From NCBI GenBank assembly GCA_014380505.1, contig JACMJT010000510.1:1-5217 (forward strand): a DNA stretch of 5,217 bases, given 5' to 3'. Origin of the DNA: Hyphomicrobiales bacterium (GTDB lineage Bacteria; Pseudomonadota; Alphaproteobacteria; Rhizobiales; Aestuariivirgaceae). The position numbers and the translations under genes were made by a program. Below the pieces are notes generated by a model. It had not been told where the DNA came from. It saw only the letters and a list, made by a program, of their open reading frames with translations, and ran no database searches. Every line of letters begins with the position of its first letter. Position 1 is the first letter of the stretch. This document shows positions 1-5,217 of the stretch, one piece after another.

Positions 1-1520
1 CCTTCGAGGGCAATGACCTCAATCCCGTCCTTCAGGATATCGGCCTCGCCGTCCATCCGCCGCTTCTCTACCTCGGTTATGTCGGCTGCTCGATCTCTTT
101 CGCCTTCGCCGTGGCCGCGCTCATCGACGGCCGGATCGACGCAGCCTGGGCGCGCTGGGTGAGGCCCTGGACGCTCGCGGCGTGGATGTTTTTGACCATC
201 GGCATCGCCATGGGGTCCTGGTGGGCCTACTACGAATTGGGCTGGGGCGGCTGGTGGTTCTGGGACCCGGTGGAGAACGCCAGCTTCATGCCGTGGCTGG
301 TGGCAACGGCGCTGCTGCATTCCGCCATCGTCGTCGAGAAACGCAACGCACTCAAGATCTGGACCGTGCTGCTGTCGATCCTCGCCTTTTCGCTGTCGCT
401 CATCGGCACCTTCCTCGTGCGCTCTGGCGTTCTCACCTCCGTTCATGCCTTCGCCGTCGATCCAGCGCGGGGCGTCTTTGTGCTTGGCATCCTCTGCGTG
501 TTCATTGGCGGAGCTCTGGCGCTGTTCGCCTGGCGGGCTCCCGCGATCAAGGCGGGCGGCGTGTTTGCGCCGGTGAGCCGCGAGGGCGCACTCGTCGTCA
601 ACAATCTGCTGCTGTGCGTGGCGGCGCTATCGGTTTTTATCGGCACGCTCTATCCGCTGGCGCTTGAAACGCTGACAAACGAAAAAATCTCCGTAGGTGC
701 ACCCTATTTCAATCTGACCTTCGGATCGATCATGCTGCCGCTCCTGCTGTTCGTTCCGGTGGGACCGATGCTGTCGTGGAAACGTGGCGACATGGCGGGC
801 GCTCTCCGCCGTTTGTGGATCGCGCTGACTGTCGCCGCCGCCGTGGCGCTTGTCATTTTGAGTGCGCAAGTCAGGGGTCCGTGGCTGGCGCCCGTCGGCA
901 TGGCGCTGGGCGCCTGGCTCGCCACCGGAGCCTTGCTCGATCTTGCCGGAAAGATTGCGTTTTCCAAGGTGCCGCTGCGCATCAGCCTGGCGCGCCTTGC
1001 CGGTCTTCCCGGCTCCTCCCTCGGAGTTGTCTTTGCCCATGGCGGCCTCGGCATCATGGTTATGGGGATAATCGCGATTTCGCTTTGGAAGACTGAAGTG
1101 ATTGTCGCCATGGAACCCGGCGAGACGGCCGAGGTCGGCGCCTATACGGTGACGTTTCAGGGTGAAGCACCGCTGACGGGGCCGAACTACACGGGACGCA
1201 CCGGACGGTTTCTCGTCACGCGCGACGGCAGGGAGGTAACAACCCTCATCTCCGAGAAGCGCGAGTTCAAGCCCAGCGGCACGCCGACAACGGAAGTTGG
1301 CCTCCATCAGACGATTGCCGGCGATCTCTACGTGGTCATGGGCGATCAAACCGCCACAGGTGCTCGCGCCATGCGCATGTATTTCAATCCGCTGGTCAAC
1401 CTGATCTGGATCGGCGCGTTGATGATGTTCGCAGGCGGCGCTTTCTCGCTGGCCGACCGGCGCTACCGCGTCGGCGCGCCGAAGCGGGTTGCAAGCACGG
1501 AGGCGGTGGCGGCGGAATGA
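1..1520 (+). CDS. ccmF: Cytochrome c haem lyase subunit CcmF (CycK), 5'-truncated by window edge
   Basis: CcmF is the integral inner-membrane core of the System I haem lyase. It takes haem from CcmE and, with CcmH and CcmI, attaches it to the CXXCH motif of apocytochrome c in the periplasm. The frame is open from base 3 to the TGA at 1518-1520, giving 505 residues. The family is usually about 650, so roughly 150 N-terminal residues lie outside the window. The tryptophan-rich WWD haem-binding motif (WGGWWFWDPVEN) is at 243-278. All four histidines I recall as conserved in the family are present: in HPPLLY (codon 54-56), LLHSA (318-320), SVHAFA (444-446) and FAHGGLG (1038-1040). Many hydrophobic helices and a soluble periplasmic segment (about 1090-1370) before the last helix fit the family. 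An internal GTG at 111 is not the start, because the conserved sequence continues upstream of it. The stop overlaps the ccmH start by ATGA, suggesting translational coupling. The family assignment is very secure. Confidence 0.97.
   Translation, partial: FEGNDLNPVLQDIGLAVHPPLLYLGYVGCSISFAFAVAALIDGRIDAAWARWVRPWTLAAWMFLTIGIAMGSWWAYYELGWGGWWFWDPVENASFMPWLVATALLHSAIVVEKRNALKIWTVLLSILAFSLSLIGTFLVRSGVLTSVHAFAVDPARGVFVLGILCVFIGGALALFAWRAPAIKAGGVFAPVSREGALVVNNLLLCVAALSVFIGTLYPLALETLTNEKISVGAPYFNLTFGSIMLPLLLFVPVGPMLSWKRGDMAGALRRLWIALTVAAAVALVILSAQVRGPWLAPVGMALGAWLATGALLDLAGKIAFSKVPLRISLARLAGLPGSSLGVVFAHGGLGIMVMGIIAISLWKTEVIVAMEPGETAEVGAYTVTFQGEAPLTGPNYTGRTGRFLVTRDGREVTTLISEKREFKPSGTPTTEVGLHQTIAGDLYVVMGDQTATGARAMRMYFNPLVNLIWIGALMMFAGGAFSLADRRYRVGAPKRVASTEAVAAE
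1499..1503 (+). promoter_or_regulatory. Possible ribosome binding site for ccmH start at 1517
   Basis: GGAGG lies inside the end of ccmF, 13 bases before the ATG at 1517. The spacing is longer than ideal, so coupling through the ATGA overlap may matter more. It bears on the choice of the 1517 start. Confidence 0.4.
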
Positions 1521-2140
1521 AATTATTTCAGCATCTCTGTCGTCGCATCGAAGAGGCCCTCATCCGGCCTTCGGCCACCTTCTCCCATGCCTCGCGGCAC
1601 GGGAGAAGGCAGATCAATGTTTTGCCTTCTCCCGCGCGGAACGCGTGGGAGAAGGTGCCCGATAGGGCGGATGAGGGCCTCTTCGCCGGGATAACGAAAA
1701 GGATAGGCGTGACGATAGGGCTGTTGATAGCGCTGTCTTTGCCCGCCCTCGCCGTGCAGCCCGATGAAATCCTGAAGGACCCGGTGCTTGAGGCGCGCGC
1801 CAGGGCACTTTCGGGGAATTTGCGCTGCCTCGTCTGCCAGAACCAGTCGATTGACGATTCCGATGCGCCGCTTGCCCGGGATCTGCGCCTGCTCATTCGC
1901 GAGCATCTGGTGAAAGGCGAAACGGATGCGGAGATCGTGGGCTACGTCACCGACCGCTATGGCGATTTTGTCCTGCTCAAGCCGCGATTCAGTCCAGGCA
2001 CGCTGCTCTTGTGGATCACGCCGTTTGTAGCACTTCTGATTGGCATTTTCACCCTGTGGCGCCGGAGACCAAGTTCGTCCGGGTCCGAACAGCCCCTGAG
2101 CGTTGCTGAGAAAGCGGCACTCAACAAGGCGCTGGAATAG
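1517..2140 (+). CDS. ccmH: Cytochrome c maturation protein CcmH (CycL), with an N-terminal extension encoded by a palindromic element
   Basis: CcmH is a membrane-anchored periplasmic thiol protein that reduces or presents apocytochrome c cysteines to the CcmF haem lyase. With the ATG at 1517 it has 207 residues; rhizobial relatives are about 150. The family signature LRCLVCQNQ carries the redox cysteines C104 and C107 (codons 1826-1828 and 1835-1837), followed by SIDDSDAPLARDLR. A C-terminal membrane anchor lies at about residues 163-182, then RRR. A hydrophobic signal core (about 65-79, ending LPALA) precedes VQPDEIL, the usual mature start. Residues 12-56 are encoded by the repeat at 1549-1685 and resemble nothing in CcmH. 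The 1517 start is favoured by the ATGA overlap with ccmF and by basic residues (CRR, TKR) on both sides of the repeat, which would form a normal signal n-region without it. The main alternative is GTG 1709, with AAGGA at 1699-1703, but that leaves a signal peptide with no basic residue. Identity is secure; the start is not. Confidence 0.9.
   Translation: MKLFQHLCRRIEEALIRPSATFSHASRHGRRQINVLPSPARNAWEKVPDRADEGLFAGITKRIGVTIGLLIALSLPALAVQPDEILKDPVLEARARALSGNLRCLVCQNQSIDDSDAPLARDLRLLIREHLVKGETDAEIVGYVTDRYGDFVLLKPRFSPGTLLLWITPFVALLIGIFTLWRRRPSSSGSEQPLSVAEKAALNKALE
1578..1609. repeat. Left internal hairpin of the palindromic element
   Basis: CCTTCTCCC (1578-1586) pairs with GGGAGAAGG (1601-1609). 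The stem continues, after one A/C mismatch, with TGCC pairing GGCA around the loop TCGC. It would form a stable hairpin in RNA or single-stranded DNA. No T-run follows directly, so it is not an intrinsic terminator. Confidence 0.85.
1625..1655. repeat. Right internal hairpin of the palindromic element
   Basis: CCTTCTCCC (1625-1633) pairs with GGGAGAAGG (1647-1655). The stem continues through one G-U pair (1634/1646) into CGCG/CGCG around the loop GAA, giving a 14-bp stem. It is stronger than the left hairpin. No T-run follows it. Confidence 0.88.
1699..1703 (+). promoter_or_regulatory. Possible ribosome binding site for an alternative ccmH start (GTG 1709)
   Basis: AAGGA lies five bases before an in-frame GTG at 1709, downstream of the palindrome. 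If used, it would give a CcmH of normal length for the mature domain, with a minimal signal sequence (VTIGLLIALSLPALA) and with the repeat left untranslated. The absence of basic residues in that n-region argues against it. Confidence 0.35.
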
Positions 2141-2235
2141 AAACGTTACAAAACTTTCATGTTTCCGCAAGGTGCATGTAAGGCGAAACCGCCCATATCT
2201 CCGTGATCCAATCACCCTGATGGAGGTTTCCCCCA
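2141..2235 (+). promoter_or_regulatory. ccmH-degP intergenic leader, probable degP promoter region
   Basis: This 95-bp gap has no recognisable intrinsic terminator, so read-through from the ccm genes is possible. It is locally AT-rich near 2141-2165. A CATGT pair in direct orientation (2158-2162 and 2175-2179) has 17-base periodicity. A small inverted repeat GTGAT-CCA-ATCAC lies at 2203-2215. I cannot assign convincing -35 and -10 boxes. The Shine-Dalgarno TGGAGG at 2221-2226 sits nine bases before the degP ATG and is strong. A promoter here is an inference from the gap and from the change of pathway. Confidence 0.35.
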
Positions 2236-3687
2236 ATGCCCAAACTCGCTAAAAGCCCGCGCACCCTCGGTCTCCTCGCCGCCGGTCTCCTGATGGCGAC
2301 CACACTGACCACCGCGACAATGATGTCGATGTCTCCAGCGGTCTCGGTCGAGGCGCAAACTGCTATCGCATTCGATCCTTCGCGCGGCGTTGCCGATCTT
2401 GTCGACAGGGTTATGCCCGCCGTCGTAAGCGTTCAGGTGAAATTCGCCAACGTCGCCGGTGAATCGGATGGCGAACAGATGTCCCCGAACATCCCAGAGG
2501 AATTCTTCAAGCAGTTTCCGCAGTTTCGCCAGGGTCAGCCGTTCCAAGGGCCACAGCGCCGTGACGGCATGGCTCAGGGTTCCGGATTTATCATTTCCGC
2601 CGATGGCTATGCCGTCACCAACAACCACGTGGTGAAGGACGCCTCAGAAGTGAACGTGAAGCTGGAGGATGGCTCGGACTACGACGCGACTGTAATCGGC
2701 ACCGATCCCATGACGGATCTGGCCCTGATCAAGATCAAGGCGGACAAGCCCTTCAAGTTCGTGAAATTTTCATCGACGGAACCGCGCGTCGGCGATTGGG
2801 TGATGGCCGTCGGCAATCCTTTCGGCCTCGGCGGATCGGTGACGACGGGCATTATCTCGGCACGGGGACGTGACATCGGCTCCGGCCCCTACGACGAGTT
2901 CCTGCAGATCGATGCTTCGATCAACCGGGGTAACTCCGGTGGCCCCGCCTTCAATCTCGAGGGTGAGGTGGTGGGCGTGAACACGGCGATCTTCTCGCCT
3001 TCGGGGGGCTCGGTCGGCATCGGCTTTGCTATTCCTGCGACGACGGCGGAATCGGTTATCGGTAGCCTCCAGGGCGGCGGTTCCGTGACGCGTGGCTGGC
3101 TTGGCGTGCAGATCCAGCCGGTGACCAGTGAAATCGCCGAGAGTCTGGGTCTTGCGACAAGCAAGGGCGCCATCGTTTCCGATGTAACGGATGATTCGCC
3201 GGCGCTCGCAGCGGGCCTCAAGACCGGCGACACCATTCTCAAGGTGGACGGCAAGGATATCGCGGACGCCCGCGACCTGGCCAAGCGCGTCGCCCGTATC
3301 AAGCCCAACAGTCCGGTTCCCGTTACCATCGTGCGGGACGGCAAGACCATGGATGTGGCCGTGACCATTGGCACCATGCCGGAAGGTCAGCGGATGGCAA
3401 GCGCCGGCGGCAATTCCGGTGGCAGTGTTCTGAAAGGTCTCGGCATTCAGGTGGCTCCCGCGGCCGATGGCGAGGGCGTGACGGTCACCGGTGTCGAGCC
3501 CAACAGCCGGGCTGCCGAATATGGTCTCAAGCAGGGCGATGTCATCCTGGAGGTCGCGGGCAAGGAAGTACGCGGAACCACCGACATTCGCGATGCGCTG
3601 AAATCGAACGGCAAGAAGCGCGTCCTCATGCTGGTCCGCTCCGGCGATTCGAAACGGTTCCTCACCCTGCCTCCCAATCAGGGCTGA
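2236..3687 (+). CDS. degP: Periplasmic serine endoprotease/chaperone DegP (HtrA/Do family)
   Basis: DegP-family proteases degrade or hold misfolded proteins in the periplasm. The 483-residue length is typical. An N-terminal export signal is visible: basic MPKLAKSPRT, then a hydrophobic stretch at about 11-37, with likely cleavage near VEAQ (about 41). The trypsin-like domain has a complete catalytic triad: H131 in TNNHVVKDA, D161 in DPMTDLALIKI and S234 in RGNSGGPAF. A Phe/Gln/Pro-rich segment (about 85-110, EEFFKQFPQF) precedes the GSGFIIS strand and corresponds to the regulatory LA loop. Two PDZ domains follow, at about 285-380 (RGWLGVQIQPV...GAIVSDV) and 398-478 (GLGIQVAPA...GVTVTGVEPNSRAAEYGLKQGDVI). 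The protein has no cysteine, so the disulfide in the LA loop of E. coli DegP is absent. The start is supported by TGGAGG nine bases upstream. DegP, DegQ and MucD are hard to separate by eye; degP is the name I recall at this rhizobial locus. Confidence 0.96.
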   Translation: MPKLAKSPRTLGLLAAGLLMATTLTTATMMSMSPAVSVEAQTAIAFDPSRGVADLVDRVMPAVVSVQVKFANVAGESDGEQMSPNIPEEFFKQFPQFRQGQPFQGPQRRDGMAQGSGFIISADGYAVTNNHVVKDASEVNVKLEDGSDYDATVIGTDPMTDLALIKIKADKPFKFVKFSSTEPRVGDWVMAVGNPFGLGGSVTTGIISARGRDIGSGPYDEFLQIDASINRGNSGGPAFNLEGEVVGVNTAIFSPSGGSVGIGFAIPATTAESVIGSLQGGGSVTRGWLGVQIQPVTSEIAESLGLATSKGAIVSDVTDDSPALAAGLKTGDTILKVDGKDIADARDLAKRVARIKPNSPVPVTIVRDGKTMDVAVTIGTMPEGQRMASAGGNSGGSVLKGLGIQVAPAADGEGVTVTGVEPNSRAAEYGLKQGDVILEVAGKEVRGTTDIRDALKSNGKKRVLMLVRSGDSKRFLTLPPNQG

Positions 3688-3699
3688 CGTTATCGATCA

Positions 3700-3730
3700 G
3701 GGCGCGTGGCGTAAAACCACGCGCCCTTTT
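3700..3730 (+). terminator. Intrinsic terminator of degP
   Basis: GGGCGCGTGG (3700-3709) pairs perfectly with CCACGCGCCC (3717-3726) around the loop CGTAAAA, and TTTT follows directly at 3727-3730. It begins 12 bases after the degP stop, so it should separate degP (with or without ccm read-through) from the two-component genes. Confidence 0.92.
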
Positions 3731-3733
3731 CAT

Positions 3734-3737
3734 GAGG
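3734..3737 (+). promoter_or_regulatory. Ribosome binding site for the response-regulator start at 3746
   Basis: GAGG lies eight bases before ATG 3746, at good spacing. The other candidate ATG at 3806 has only GGAG at 3786-3789, 16 bases away. This supports the upstream start, although the family N-terminus fits 3806 better. Confidence 0.45.
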
Positions 3738-3745
3738 TCCCGAAC

Positions 3746-4480
3746 ATGCAACCTATTGCGCAGGCTCACGTAAACAAAGCTGAACCGGAGATCGGCCGTC
3801 GGTCCATGCGCATACTGGTGATTGAAGACGATCGCGAAGCCGCCACCTGGCTCATCAAGGGCCTGGCGGAAAGCGGCCATGTGGCGGACCACGCTGCCGA
3901 TGGCGAAGAGGGGTTGGGCCTGGCGCTTGAAGGCCGTCACGACGTCCTCATCGTTGACCGCATGCTGCCGAAACTCGATGGGCTTTCAATCGTCCGGCGG
4001 ACGCGAGACGCGGGTATCAAGACTCCCGTGCTGATCCTGAGCGCCCTTGGCGACGTTGACGAGAGGGTTAAGGGCCTTCGGGCTGGCGGGGACGATTACC
4101 TTGGCAAGCCCTATTCGTTCTCGGAACTACTAGCCCGTGTCGAGGGACTGGGCCGCCGCAAGGCCGATGCGCCTCTTGCAACAAAACTTCGCGCCGCCGA
4201 TCTCGAGATCGATCTCTTGACCCGTAATGTGAGCCGCATGGGCCGCCCCATTTTGCTGCAACCGCGCGAGTTTAAATTGCTGGAATATCTCGTGCGCAAC
4301 GCCGGGCACATCGTCACCCGCACCATGCTTCTGGAAAACGTTTGGGATTACCACTTCGACCCCCAAACCAATGTCATCGATGTGCATATCTCCAGGTTGC
4401 GGGCCAAGATCGACAGGGGGTTCGACGAACCGATCCTGCAAACGGTGCGTGGTGCCGGATACATGATCCGTGCGGCTTAA
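3746..4480 (+). CDS. OmpR/PhoB-family response regulator of a two-component system
   Basis: This is a DNA-binding transcription regulator activated by phosphoryl transfer from its partner kinase. It has 244 residues from ATG 3746, or 224 from ATG 3806. The receiver domain begins at MRILVIEDD (residue 21). It shows the acidic pair D28/D29, phosphoacceptor D71 in VLIVDRMLPKLDG, S95 in LILSALG at the Thr/Ser switch position, and K117 in DDYLGKPYSFSELLARV. The C-terminal winged helix (about 147-242) includes LLQPREFKLLEYLVRNAGHIVTR and the recognition region TNVIDVHISRLRAKID, ending TVRGAGYMIRAA. The 20-residue extension from 3746 is unusual for a family that normally starts at MRILVIEDD, but it has the better ribosome binding site. 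The kinase gene starts within the last codons, so the two form an operon. The signal and target genes cannot be read from the sequence. From memory, relatives occupy this place after degP in rhizobia without an established common name. Confidence 0.95.
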   Translation: MQPIAQAHVNKAEPEIGRRSMRILVIEDDREAATWLIKGLAESGHVADHAADGEEGLGLALEGRHDVLIVDRMLPKLDGLSIVRRTRDAGIKTPVLILSALGDVDERVKGLRAGGDDYLGKPYSFSELLARVEGLGRRKADAPLATKLRAADLEIDLLTRNVSRMGRPILLQPREFKLLEYLVRNAGHIVTRTMLLENVWDYHFDPQTNVIDVHISRLRAKIDRGFDEPILQTVRGAGYMIRAA

Positions 4481-5217
4481 TTTCAAGCTGCTGCAAACCT
4501 CGACCTTCCGCCTCGCGGCGCTCTATCTGGTTTTATTTGCAATTTCGGTGGGCTCGTTGCTCGCCTACGTTTACTGGAACACGGCGGTGCTGCTGGAGCG
4601 CCAGACCGACGAGACGATCCGGGCCGAGGTCCAGGGCCTGGCCGAGCTTTACCGCCTGCGCGGCCTCCCCGGCATCATCGACACGATCCAGCGCCGCAGC
4701 CGCGAAGACACAGGCTCGATCTACCTACTGACCGATCTGGTCAACCGCCGCGTCGCCGGCAATCTGGATCTCCTCCCCAAACTGGCAAGCACCAGCGAAG
4801 ACTGGATCGAATTTCCCATTGTCGTGCGCCGGGGCGATACACCCGCACAGCATATGGCCCGGGCCTACCATGCCAAACTGAGCGGCGGCTATGAGCTGGT
4901 TGTGGGCCGCGATGTGGAAGCCTTGCGGCGGTTCGCGGGGATCATCCGCGAGACCCTGTTCGGCGCCCTTGTCATTGCCCTGGTGCTGGGATTGGGTGGC
5001 GGGCTGCTGATGAGCCGTAACTTTTTGCACCGCGTCGATGCCATAACGGCCGCGAGCCGTTCGATCATGGGCGGCAACATGGCGGGCCGCATGCCGGTTT
5101 CAGGAACCGGCGACGAACTTGACCGCCTGGCGCTGGCACTCAACCAGATGCTGGACCAGATCGGGCGCCTGATGGCGGGCCTGCAGGAAGTCTCCAGCAA
5201 CGTCGCCCACGATCTCA
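4470..5217 (+). CDS. Sensor histidine kinase, N-terminal part (cut by window edge at the H-box)
   Basis: This is an inner-membrane sensor that should phosphorylate the preceding response regulator. The frame runs from GTG 4470 to the window end, giving 249 complete codons. The GTG start is well constrained: an in-frame TGA at 4464-4466 lies just upstream, and the next codons read as a normal short cytoplasmic lead (RLNFKLLQTSTFR). It overlaps the regulator gene by 11 bases. Predicted order: transmembrane helix 1 at about 14-36; periplasmic sensor domain at about 37-160, with no cysteines and no motif I recognise; transmembrane helix 2 at about 162-182; HAMP linker at about 183-236, including the characteristic GDELDRLALALNQML; then the start of the dimerisation domain, SSNVAHDL, with phosphoacceptor H247 at codon 5208-5210. 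The rest of the phosphoacceptor domain and the ATPase domain lie beyond the window. The type is certain; the stimulus is unknown. Confidence 0.94.
   Translation, partial: MRLNFKLLQTSTFRLAALYLVLFAISVGSLLAYVYWNTAVLLERQTDETIRAEVQGLAELYRLRGLPGIIDTIQRRSREDTGSIYLLTDLVNRRVAGNLDLLPKLASTSEDWIEFPIVVRRGDTPAQHMARAYHAKLSGGYELVVGRDVEALRRFAGIIRETLFGALVIALVLGLGGGLLMSRNFLHRVDAITAASRSIMGGNMAGRMPVSGTGDELDRLALALNQMLDQIGRLMAGLQEVSSNVAHDL

Larger units (their letters stand above)
1549..1685. repeat. 137-bp palindromic repeat element (rhizobial dispersed-repeat type, MITE-like) within the 5' end of ccmH
   Basis: The ends are an 18-bp perfect inverted repeat, CGAAGAGGCCCTCATCCG at 1549-1566 and its complement at 1668-1685. 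Inside each is a short diverged hairpin (GGCC-TTC-GGCC at 1566-1576; GCCC-GATA-GGGC at 1657-1668). Next come four copies of CCTTCTCCC in alternating orientation (1578-1586, 1601-1609 inverted, 1625-1633, 1647-1655 inverted), so the two halves mirror each other about a 15-base centre (1610-1624). It encodes no protein of its own and has no transposase, so any mobility would depend on a helper. From memory, the CCCTCATCCG...ACCTTCTCCC pattern resembles small intergenic palindromes dispersed in Rhizobium, Mesorhizobium and Brucella genomes (RIME or Bru-RS type); I cannot verify which family. I see no clear target-site duplication. The unusual point is its position, overlapping the ccmH reading frame. 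Confidence 0.88.

Noticed and set aside
627..1349. Long open frame on the - strand opposite ccmF
   Set aside because: Its product is Arg/His/Gly-rich with no recognisable domain, and it lies wholly opposite a secure membrane-protein gene. It is a GC-rich shadow frame.
111..1520. GTG 111 as the true start of ccmF
   Set aside because: The frame is open upstream to base 3 and encodes conserved CcmF sequence (NPVLQD, HPPLLYLGYVG), so 111 is an internal valine codon.
1577..1656. Four CCTTCTCCC copies as a CRISPR-like or tandem array
   Set aside because: The copies alternate in orientation and form two hairpins within one palindromic element. The units are too short, with no regular spacers and no cas genes.
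1625..1660. Right hairpin of the element as an intrinsic terminator between ccmF and ccmH
   Set aside because: No T-run follows the stem (next bases TGCCCGATAG), and termination there would cut off ccmH.
2203..2215. GTGAT-CCA-ATCAC as a terminator of the ccm operon or an operator
   Set aside because: The stem has only five base pairs and no T-run, and an inverted repeat this short is expected by chance.
1523..2236. 237-codon open frame on the - strand opposite ccmH
   Set aside because: It is opposite well-conserved CcmH sequence and has no family resemblance. Its EEALIRP-like stretch comes only from the palindrome.
4342..4731. 129-codon + strand open frame crossing the regulator-kinase junction
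   Set aside because: It is out of frame with both genes, which show clear conserved domains over the same bases. It is a shadow frame.
5208..5217. Kinase gene truncated or degenerate at its H-box
   Set aside because: The break coincides with the window edge and the frame is still open, so it is a limit of the window, not a mutation.

Overview
The window looks like chromosomal DNA from an alphaproteobacterium of the order Hyphomicrobiales (rhizobia, Brucella and relatives). Three things point there: high GC content, the gene order (cytochrome c maturation genes ccmF-ccmH, then a DegP/HtrA protease, then an OmpR-type response regulator and its kinase), and a palindromic repeat of a kind I recall as scattered through rhizobial genomes. 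The order matches what I recall downstream of cycHJKL in Sinorhizobium and Brucella. Genus cannot be fixed from this sequence. All genes lie on the + strand.

Layout: 1-1520 holds the C-terminal three quarters of ccmF (cycK), cut by the left edge. At 1517-2140, overlapping it by ATGA, is ccmH (cycL). Its 5' end contains a 137-bp near-perfect palindrome (1549-1685) with 18-bp terminal inverted repeats. The palindrome is open in the ccmH frame and, between 1550 and 1684, is exactly 45 codons long. A 95-bp gap with a good Shine-Dalgarno sequence leads to degP (2236-3687), a periplasmic serine protease with two PDZ domains, which ends in a strong intrinsic terminator (3700-3730). A response regulator gene follows (3746-4480, or from 3806). 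A sensor histidine kinase gene overlaps it and starts at GTG 4470; the right edge cuts it immediately after its phosphoacceptor histidine.

How the genes work together: CcmF and CcmH form the late part of System I cytochrome c maturation, which reduces apocytochrome thiols and attaches haem in the periplasm. DegP handles misfolded periplasmic proteins. The two-component pair is probably an envelope sensor. A regulatory link between the pair and degP or ccm is only suggested by adjacency.

The most noteworthy item is the palindromic element inside or immediately before the ccmH signal-peptide region. The rest is conventional. I see no CRISPR array, RNA gene, transposase or novel multi-gene system, and no gene-free stretch over 300 bases.
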